DNA of 18,448 nucleotides from an uncultured Butyricicoccus sp. (lineage in GTDB: Bacteria > Bacillota > Clostridia > Oscillospirales > Butyricicoccaceae). Below the pieces are notes generated by a model. The model did no database searches. It was not told the origin of the DNA and saw only the letters and a list, made by a program, of their open reading frames with translations. The number at the start of each line of letters is the position of its first letter. Positions within the stretch are counted from its first letter, which is position 1. The position numbers and the translations under genes were made by a program. This document shows positions 13,734-18,448 of the stretch, in pieces. The stretch is taken from NCBI GenBank assembly GCA_900547195.1, contig URFQ01000052.1, positions 1-18,448 on the forward strand. The letters are read 5' to 3'.

Positions 13734-15665
13734 ATGAAAGATTTTCAGTATTATCAATTGCTCAGCGAGCAATACCCCACCATTGAATCGGTATCAAACG
13801 CCATTGTCGGGATGACGGCCACCCTGTACCTGCCCAAGGGCACCGAATATTATTTCAGCGACCTGCACGGGGAACACGAAGCGTTTATCCATCTGCTGCG
13901 CTCGGGTTCGGGCGTCATCCGCGACAAAGTAGAAGCCCTGTTTTCCCACTCCATTCTGGAATCCGACCGCGCCGAACTGGCTGCGCTGATCTATTATCCG
14001 GAGGCAATGCTCTCATACAAGCGCCGCACCTGCCCGCGCTTTGAGGAATGGTCGGAACTGACCGTCGGCCGGCTGGTGCTCGTCTGCCGCGATGTGGCGG
14101 CCAAATATACGCGCAAGCGCGTCCATAAGGCCATGGATGATAACTATTCCTTCCTCATTGATGAGCTGCTCCAAACCGACGATACCGACCCGGATAAGCG
14201 CCGCTATTTCCGGGAACTCATCGCCTCGGCTGTGAAGGCGGGCGTGTCCGACCCGCTGATCACAGCGCTTTGCCACCTGATCCAGCAGCTGACCGTCGAT
14301 CACCTGCATATCATCGGCGATATCTTCGACCGCGGCCCGCGCGCGGACATGATCGTCGATGAGCTGATGAAATACCATGACGTGGACATCCAGTGGGGCA
14401 ACCACGACATCAACTGGATGGGCGCGATGAGCGGCAACCGCGTGTGCCTGTTCAATGTGCTCAAGATTGCAATCAGCTACAACTCCTTCGACGTGCTGGA
14501 AGACGGCTACGGCGTGAACCTGCGCCCGCTGTCCATGTTTGCGGCGGAAACCTATCAGGGCGACCCGTGCTCCCGCTTCCAGCCCCATGTGCTGGATGAG
14601 AATAAATATGACCCGGTCGACCCGCAGCTTGCCGCCAAGATGCATAAGGCGGTTGCCGTCATCCTCTTCAAGCTTGAAGGGCAGCTCATCCGCCGTCACC
14701 CGGAATACGGCATGCAGGGCCGCCTGCTGCTGGACAAAGTGGATTTCCCGCGCGGCGTGATCACGCTGGACGGCAAGGAATATCCCATGCTGGATACTAA
14801 TTTCCCGACCATTGACCCCGAAGACCCTTACCGCTTGAGCAGCGCGGAGGAGGCGCTTGTAGAAAACACGCTTGCTTCCTTCCGGCACAGCGCGCGCCTG
14901 CGCCGCCATATCGATTACATTTACACCCACGGCGGCATGTACAAGGTGTCGAACAACAACCTGCTGTACCACGGCTGCATCCCCATGACCGCAGAAGGCG
15001 AATTTGACACCCTGGAGCTGAACCACGGGCATTTTTCGGGCAAGGCTCTGCTTGACCATCTTGACCAGCGTGTGCGCCAGGCCTACTACACGGGCGACCA
15101 GAGCAGCGTCGACCTAATGTGGTACTTATGGTGCGGCGCCAAATCGCCGGTTTTCGGCAAAGACCGCATGACCACCTTTGAGCGCTGCTTTATCGGGGAC
15201 AAATCGCTTGAAAGCGAGCCGATGAACCCCTACTACCACTGCTACGAGGACCCCGCGCAATGCCGCAAAATCCTTGAGGAGTTTGGTCTTGACCCCGAGC
15301 ATTCTCACATTGTCAACGGCCATGTGCCGGTCAAAAATGGTGAAAACCCGGTCAAGGCGGGCGGCCGCCTGTTCGTCATCGACGGCGGCATCTCCAAGGC
15401 CTACCAGTCCAAGACCGGGATTGCGGGCTATACCCTCATCTTCAATTCGCACAACATCGAGCTCGCCGAACACATGCCCTTCCAGCCCGCGGACGACAGC
15501 CACACACTCGCGGAGATGACTTCCTCGGTTCATATTGTCGAGCGTATGCCGCGGCGGTTGACGGTCGCGGATACCGACGCAGGCAGCCATTTCCGGGAAA
15601 AGATCGAAGACCTGGAAGCATTGCTGTCGCTGTACCGTGAAGGTTTGCTCAGTGAACGCTTCTGA
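13734..15665 (+). CDS. fbp: Class III fructose-1,6-bisphosphatase
   Basis: This 643-residue protein has the calcineurin-like metallophosphatase motifs of the Bacillus-type (class III) enzyme: 'YFSDLHGEHEAF' (D43, H45), 'HIIGDIFDRGPRADMIVDEL' and 'VDIQWGNHDINWMG'. Later parts ('RLFVIDGGISKAYQSKTGIA', 'HSHIVNGHVPVKNGENPVKA') carry the downstream metal-ligand histidines. It hydrolyses fructose-1,6-bisphosphate to fructose-6-phosphate, the gluconeogenic step, in the cytoplasm with Mn2+. The length is near that of the B. subtilis enzyme. AAGGAG lies 7 bases before the ATG. It is monocistronic with its own promoter and a long hairpin after it. Confidence 0.97.
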   Translation: MKDFQYYQLLSEQYPTIESVSNAIVGMTATLYLPKGTEYYFSDLHGEHEAFIHLLRSGSGVIRDKVEALFSHSILESDRAELAALIYYPEAMLSYKRRTCPRFEEWSELTVGRLVLVCRDVAAKYTRKRVHKAMDDNYSFLIDELLQTDDTDPDKRRYFRELIASAVKAGVSDPLITALCHLIQQLTVDHLHIIGDIFDRGPRADMIVDELMKYHDVDIQWGNHDINWMGAMSGNRVCLFNVLKIAISYNSFDVLEDGYGVNLRPLSMFAAETYQGDPCSRFQPHVLDENKYDPVDPQLAAKMHKAVAVILFKLEGQLIRRHPEYGMQGRLLLDKVDFPRGVITLDGKEYPMLDTNFPTIDPEDPYRLSSAEEALVENTLASFRHSARLRRHIDYIYTHGGMYKVSNNNLLYHGCIPMTAEGEFDTLELNHGHFSGKALLDHLDQRVRQAYYTGDQSSVDLMWYLWCGAKSPVFGKDRMTTFERCFIGDKSLESEPMNPYYHCYEDPAQCRKILEEFGLDPEHSHIVNGHVPVKNGENPVKAGGRLFVIDGGISKAYQSKTGIAGYTLIFNSHNIELAEHMPFQPADDSHTLAEMTSSVHIVERMPRRLTVADTDAGSHFREKIEDLEALLSLYREGLLSERF

Positions 15666-15720
15666 ATCTTGAAATAAAGAGGCTTTCCACAGGCACAGTT
15701 TGCTGATATACCCTTGCTGT

Positions 15721-15772
15721 AAAACCTGCTGCACGACGGCTTTTTTCTTTTGCCGTCGTGCGGCAGGTTTTA
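15721..15772 (+). terminator. Long stem-loop downstream of fbp
   Basis: AAAACCTGC followed by TGCACGACGGC (15721-15740) pairs with the complementary 15752-15771 segment, giving about 20 base pairs with one mismatch. The loop is almost all T (TTTTTTCTTTT). The stem ends in TTTT. It is the only candidate terminator for fbp, 55 bases after the stop codon. The T-rich loop is unusual for a standard terminator. Confidence 0.6.
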
Positions 15773-15804
15773 AGGCAAGATCGCACAAAGACGGCGGCGC
15801 TTTT

Positions 15805-15903
15805 CTAAAATTTTCCTACCACAACTTTGTTGCGAAACTTGAAATCCACCAAGGATTTCTGCGTTTCCACGCCTAGTTCTGATGCAAATCGCTCTTGTCG
15901 CAT
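15805..15903 (-). CDS. Tiny open frame after the acetyltransferase gene, possibly a gene remnant
   Basis: A 32-residue open frame begins MRQERFASELGVETQKSL and ends in VVVGKF. It starts 14 bases after the acetyltransferase stop on the same strand. The composition looks protein-like rather than random, but I do not recognise it. It may be a truncated N-terminal fragment left by a recombination event at the edge of the accessory patch. No strong ribosome binding site is visible (AAGG about 12 bases upstream). Confidence 0.25.
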   Translation of the reverse strand: MRQERFASELGVETQKSLVDFKFRNKVVVGKF

Positions 15904-15917
15904 TATGCGGTCTTGCC

Positions 15918-16547
15918 TTAACTCGATTGCAAGTTCTCGATTTGCCCGGATTGAATATCTGTAATATGCTGTTTGATTTTCTCTTCCGGCCAGTTCCACC
16001 ATTCCATTGCCAGCAATGCCGCTATGGTATCCTCTGAAAACCGTTTGCGTATTGCTTTTGCCGGAACGCCGCCTACGATGGTGTAGGGCGGCACATTTTT
16101 TGTCACAACAGCACGAGTTCCAACAATCGCGCCGTCCCCAATGGTGACGCCGGCCATAATGACTGCTTCGTATCCAATCCATACGTCATTGCCAACAATA
16201 ATATCGCCTTTGTTGTCCCATGCCGCGGCCACGTTTTTGATGCTCAAACCCCATTCCTCAAAAAAGATGGGGAACGGATAGGTGGAAAGTGATGCTTGCG
16301 TATGGTTGGCGCTGTTAAACAAAAACTTCGCTCCGCAGGCTATGGAGCAAAACTTCCCGATCACCAGTTTGTCGTGATTGATGGGGTAGTGATATTGTAC
16401 GTTGTTCTTTTCAAATTGGCGCGGGTCGTTGACAAAATCGTTGTACATCGTGAAGTCGCCAACCATGATACTGGGGTCGGTAACGACGCTTTTCAAATAG
16501 ACGGTTTCCTGATCTCCCGTGCGGGGGTATATTTTTTCTGGCTGCAT
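15918..16547 (-). CDS. Vat/CatB-type xenobiotic O-acetyltransferase
   Basis: This 209-residue hexapeptide-repeat (left-handed beta-helix) acetyltransferase has the marks of the streptogramin A / chloramphenicol acetyltransferase family. They include 'YHYPINHDKLVIGKFCSIAC', 'NSANHTQASLSTYPF' with the catalytic-type histidine (His82), 'IIVGNDVWIGYEAVIMAGVT', 'TIVGGVPAKAIRKRF' and a C-terminal 'EWWNWPEEKI'. Members transfer acetyl from acetyl-CoA to a hydroxyl of streptogramin A or related compounds, usually as cytoplasmic trimers. The N-terminal part is closer to Vat than to CatB as far as I can judge, but many homologues in gut anaerobes have no proven drug substrate. AAAGGAG precedes the ATG. 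It follows the Ntn-hydrolase gene by 15 bases, so the two form an operon. Confidence 0.88.
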   Translation of the reverse strand: MQPEKIYPRTGDQETVYLKSVVTDPSIMVGDFTMYNDFVNDPRQFEKNNVQYHYPINHDKLVIGKFCSIACGAKFLFNSANHTQASLSTYPFPIFFEEWGLSIKNVAAAWDNKGDIIVGNDVWIGYEAVIMAGVTIGDGAIVGTRAVVTKNVPPYTIVGGVPAKAIRKRFSEDTIAALLAMEWWNWPEEKIKQHITDIQSGQIENLQSS

Positions 16548-16562
16548 AATTTCTCCTTTCTC

Positions 16563-17270
16563 TCAAAACTGCGGAAACTTATATTTTGTGACTTGCTCAA
16601 AATGATTGTTCTGCACATAGTAAACCGCCTGTTCTTCTGCCGAATAGACGAAAGAAACTCTGGTTGCCCAAGGCTCCTCTTGCCGCACAGCATGGAGGAC
16701 GGCAAGCGCGTCGGAAACAGTGAAGGTTTCCCCATATTTGTTCAGCAGCCGCACAGCCCTTTCGTAGCGGTCATCCCCCAGCACGATGAATGGGCGGGTG
16801 CTCTCCGGGGCGAGCAATGAATAGTTGGTCATCAACGAAAACGTCCCAGCATCTTCCCGGTAGCCAAGGCCGGGTTCAATAATCAGCGTGCGGCCTCGTA
16901 TGTCGGACAGCATGGCCTGCATCGTGGCGTCCGGCGCATAAACAATCTTCTTTGTTTGCACAATATGGAGCGCATCGTCCAAGGTGATTTGCGCTTGGAT
17001 AAACTGTTCTGTCAGGTCTGCAATCGTCATCATATCATGGGAGGTGTCCGAATACGTCCCAGCCGGATTTTCGTGGACGTACAGCAGTGTCCCAACATTC
17101 CCGTTCCGATTAACGCCATGATAGGAATGTCTTATTCCATCAGGCCGCAGAATACCAATATAGAAACGGTCTTTTTCTTCAATGACCTGGTGGTTCCATA
17201 CGGCAAGGTCGATTTCAAAGTTAAACCCTGTAATCATATTGTCGCCGCGATAAACAAATCGAGTACACAT
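16563..17270 (-). CDS. Choloylglycine-hydrolase-like Ntn hydrolase
   Basis: This 235-residue protein begins MCTRFVYRGDNMITGFNFEI. A cysteine right after the initiator Met followed by 'GFNFEID' is the pattern of the linear amide C-N hydrolase (bile salt hydrolase / penicillin V acylase) superfamily, where Cys2 becomes the N-terminal nucleophile. 'TFSLMTNYSLL' (Asn149) resembles the conserved Asn region, and 'WATRVSFVYSAEEQAVYY' (Arg204) resembles the C-terminal Arg/Tyr segment. At 235 residues it is well short of the roughly 320 of bile salt hydrolases, so the substrate is probably different. It starts with AAAGGA upstream and leads a two-gene unit with the acetyltransferase. Superfamily likely; substrate unknown. 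Confidence 0.7.
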   Translation of the reverse strand: MCTRFVYRGDNMITGFNFEIDLAVWNHQVIEEKDRFYIGILRPDGIRHSYHGVNRNGNVGTLLYVHENPAGTYSDTSHDMMTIADLTEQFIQAQITLDDALHIVQTKKIVYAPDATMQAMLSDIRGRTLIIEPGLGYREDAGTFSLMTNYSLLAPESTRPFIVLGDDRYERAVRLLNKYGETFTVSDALAVLHAVRQEEPWATRVSFVYSAEEQAVYYVQNNHFEQVTKYKFPQF

Positions 17271-17370
17271 GGTATTTTTCCTTTCTTAACTCGTCTGGTT
17301 TTTTCCCCTCTATCGTACCGCAGCCATAATAATTTTTCTATCCACCAGACAATACCGAACCAATCTGTAT

Positions 17371-17405
17371 AAAAAGGCAGGGGCTGCATCGCTACAACCC
17401 CTGCC
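17371..17405 (-). terminator. Terminator after the CD3324-type gene
   Basis: The stem GGCAGGGG (17376-17383) / CCCCTGCC (17398-17405) is followed on the minus strand by TTTTT. It ends 3 bases from the stop codon of the HTH gene and separates it from the hydrolase-acetyltransferase pair. Confidence 0.85.
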
Positions 17406-17407
17406 AA

Positions 17408-17671
17408 TTACTTCTGATAAACGATTTTCCGAATGGCATACACAGACAAACAGTATTTTTCGGCCAGACACTCCATAGACGCCCCATTTCGGTATTCGTC
17501 TATAATTTGACCGTTCCGCCGCTGCAACTCCTGCCGATAGCCGGACACTTCTCCCCAGCGCTTTTGCCGTGACTGCTCGGTGGGAACATAGATATACCCA
17601 CCCTGAATATAGCTTTGCAGCTCCTTGACCAGCGCGTCGGGAAGAAGAATTTTTGCATTGATATATTTCAT
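17408..17671 (-). CDS. CD3324-family, Mor-like helix-turn-helix protein
   Basis: This 87-residue protein resembles the clostridial CD3324 family. The N-terminal part 'MKYINAKILLPDALVKELQS' with 'YIQGGYIYVP' matches the family start, then a basic 'RQKRWGEVSGYRQELQRRN' segment, then a C-terminal helix-turn-helix (about 58-87, 'GASMECLAEKYCLSVYAIRK'). It is a probable small DNA-binding regulator related to the phage Mor activator. The ATG at 17671 has AAGGAGG 8 bases upstream; an in-frame upstream extension to 17716 is rejected. It has a complex leader with an upstream ORF and alternative hairpins and sits among signs of horizontal transfer. Its target is not known; the neighbouring hydrolase-acetyltransferase pair is one candidate. 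Confidence 0.75.
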   Translation of the reverse strand: MKYINAKILLPDALVKELQSYIQGGYIYVPTEQSRQKRWGEVSGYRQELQRRNGQIIDEYRNGASMECLAEKYCLSVYAIRKIVYQK

Positions 17672-17704
17672 GCGGGCTTCCTCCTTGAGATACTTGTCAA
17701 GCAG

Positions 17705-17777
17705 CAAAGCCAGCATATTTATTTTGCGACGATACTTACTCCATGCAAACGTCGCAATCTACTGGCTTTGCATGGAG
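17705..17777 (-). promoter_or_regulatory. Switch-like leader with mutually exclusive hairpins
   Basis: Three perfect inverted repeats are interleaved here: A, CAAAGCCAG (17705-17713) with CTGGCTTTG (17762-17770); B, TTGCGACG (17724-17731) with CGTCGCAA (17750-17757); C, CTCCATGCAAA (17739-17749) with TTTGCATGGAG (17767-17777). B nests inside A, but C shares bases with A and crosses B, so pairing C excludes pairing A plus B. They lie directly upstream of the CD3324-type gene's ribosome binding site. This is the layout of an attenuator or translational switch. Confidence 0.55.
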
Positions 17778-17801
17778 CCGCACTTCGTTGAGTTTTGTCA
17801 T
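17736..17801 (-). CDS. Upstream leader ORF, 21 codons
   Basis: ATG at 17801 opens a frame of 21 residues (starts MTKLNEVRLHAKPVDC, ends DVCME) that stops at TAA (17736-17738), exactly where the C arm of the leader hairpin ends. A weak AAGAAGTGG precedes it. Its end inside the alternative structures means a ribosome on it would cover the C and B arms, as leader peptides do in attenuation systems. Whether it is translated is inference. Confidence 0.4.
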   Translation of the reverse strand: MTKLNEVRLHAKPVDCDVCME

Positions 17802-17818
17802 GAATACCACTTCTTTCT

Positions 17819-17892
17819 ATGATATAATCGTAAAATAACTGATACAATAGCCCCTTTGCGGCTATTATATCACGCCACCGGCAATGACTCAA
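17819..17892 (-). promoter_or_regulatory. Tandem promoters with palindromic operator-like repeat
   Basis: On the minus strand there is TTGAGT (17887-17892) - 17 bases - TATAAT (17864-17869), and further on TTGTAT (17842-17847) - 17 bases - TATCAT (17819-17824). Between and over them lies an inverted repeat of 13 bases per arm with one mismatch, TGATACAATAGCC (17840-17852) and GGCTATTATATCA (17860-17872), 7-base spacer. It covers the -10 of the first promoter and the -35 of the second, so a repressor or autoregulator could sit here. Confidence 0.5.
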
Positions 17893-17904
17893 CGCCCTTT
17901 TTTT

Positions 17905-18155
17905 ACAAACAGCATGCATTTTCCGGCAACATCCAGAAAGCGATTGTGGAGAAACCTGTTTTTGCGCGGATGCAGGAACTCCGAACAAATGCCGTCCCAC
18001 GAAACAAGCGAAACGGCAAGGTTTGTTCTTTGGCTGCTGTGCTGACGCGGAAGCAAGCCTTGCTTTACGATTGGCAAGAACATGACGCCGCGGCAGGATT
18101 GCCGCCGCTGCCCCGATACAAAACCAACACTGACAATTCCACAAGGATTGCACGA
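17905..18155 (+). pseudogene. Frameshifted serine-recombinase remnant
   Basis: Pieces of the region between catalytic domain and zinc ribbon of a large serine recombinase can be read, but in shifting frames. One frame gives 'GNIQKAIVEKPVFARMQELR' and 'NKRNGKVCSLA'. The next gives 'CADAEASLAL', where CADCGSxL is expected. A third gives 'KNMTPRQDCRRCP' from 18076. The first frame returns with 'RYKTNTDNSTRI', matching the usual C..C.YK.N segment. No start, catalytic domain or continuous frame is present, so this is a decayed fragment. The order of the pieces is what a recombinase would show, which argues against chance. The exact ends are approximate. Confidence 0.55.
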
Positions 18156-18157
18156 AA

Positions 18158-18194
18158 AAGAAAAAGCCCATCCGGCATAGCCGGACGGGCTTTT
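18158..18194 (-). terminator. Terminator of tuf
   Basis: The stem GCCCATCCGGC (18166-18176) / GCCGGACGGGC (18180-18190), with one mismatch, has an ATA loop and a T run on the minus strand. It lies about 30 bases past the tuf stop codon. Confidence 0.88.
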
Positions 18195-18223
18195 AATACA
18201 ATTTAGTCGGTTAAAAACGGAAA

Positions 18224-18448
18224 TTACTCGTTGATCTTAACAACGACACCGGAACCTACGGTACGGCCACCCTCACGGATAGCAAAACGCAGGCCTTCCT
18301 CAATTGCGATCGGGGTGATCAGCTCAACGTCCATCTCAACGTTATCGCCAGGCATGCACATCTCAGTGCCCTCCGGCAGGGAGATTACGCCGGTAACGTC
18401 GGTGGTACGGAAGTAGAACTGGGGACGGTAGTTGTTGAAGAACGGAGT
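18224..18448 (-). CDS. tuf: Elongation factor Tu, C-terminal part (5' end outside window)
   Basis: The last 74 codons of EF-Tu are present, from 'TPFFNNYRPQFYFRTTDVTG' through 'LPEGTEMCMPGDNVEMDVEL', 'IAIEEGLRFAIREGGRTVGS' and the end 'GVVVKINE'. This is the third domain (beta barrel) that contacts aminoacyl-tRNA. EF-Tu delivers aminoacyl-tRNA to the ribosome in a GTP-dependent manner. The reading frame is intact and ends in TAA with a strong terminator following. The rest lies beyond the window edge. Confidence 0.98.
   Translation of the reverse strand, partial: TPFFNNYRPQFYFRTTDVTGVISLPEGTEMCMPGDNVEMDVELITPIAIEEGLRFAIREGGRTVGSGVVVKINE

Noticed and set aside
14013..15059. Open frame of 348 codons on the - strand
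   Set aside because: It is antisense to fbp, with a low-complexity Val/Ala/His-rich product, a typical GC-codon shadow.
17719..18171. 150-codon frame on the - strand over the recombinase remnant
   Set aside because: The opposite strand carries recognisable recombinase segments. This frame runs through promoters and the leader and has no motif.
1..18448. CRISPR arrays, rRNA or tRNA genes
   Set aside because: No regularly spaced direct repeats and no cloverleaf or rRNA-like sequence were seen on reading both strands.

Overview
The window looks like a chromosomal segment of a moderately GC-rich Gram-positive anaerobe of the Clostridia, probably an Oscillospirales/Butyricicoccus-like gut commensal. 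This is inferred from strong AGGAGG-type ribosome binding sites, a class III (Bacillus-type) fructose-1,6-bisphosphatase, a lipoprotein PstS, a CD3324-type regulator, a Vat-like acetyltransferase and PstS/PhoU sequences of clostridial character. The taxon cannot be fixed from the sequence alone.

Layout. (1) 1-2.65 kb: a Rossmann-type oxidoreductase-like gene on the minus strand diverges from a PII signal protein. The PII gene is followed by a hairpin terminator, a separately promoted half-length PII paralogue and an EamA-type exporter. (2) 2.65-4.35 kb: a YidK-like sodium:solute symporter (minus) converges on the exporter over a shared bidirectional terminator. (3) 4.35-5.2 kb: AT-rich, gene-free DNA holding a 144-bp nested inverted-repeat (MITE-like) element, followed by a small secreted or anchored protein of unknown function. 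(4) 5.7-12.4 kb: a complete phosphate-starvation operon read leftwards, pstS-pstC-pstA-pstB-phoU-phoB-phoR, with Pho-box-like repeats upstream of pstS. (5) 12.4-13.6 kb: a YjdF/DUF2238-like membrane protein and a 61-residue four-cysteine protein. (6) 13.65-15.67 kb: fbp with its own promoter. (7) 15.8-18.2 kb: an accessory patch with a Vat/CatB-type acetyltransferase plus Ntn-hydrolase pair, a CD3324-type HTH gene behind a switch-like leader, and a frameshifted serine-recombinase remnant. (8) The window ends in the 3' end of tuf (EF-Tu) with its terminator.

How the genes work together. PstS captures phosphate, PstC/PstA carry it across the membrane and PstB supplies the energy. PhoU links transporter status to the PhoR kinase, and PhoB is the likely activator of the operon's own promoter. 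The PII proteins and fbp are central-metabolism genes with their own promoters. The 15.8-18.2 kb patch looks horizontally acquired.

The strongest unusual signals are four. PstS has its two lobes in swapped order (circular permutation). One PII gene lacks its N-terminal half yet has a good promoter. The CD3324-type gene has an upstream ORF and mutually exclusive hairpins. A nested inverted-repeat element lies in the AT-rich gap.
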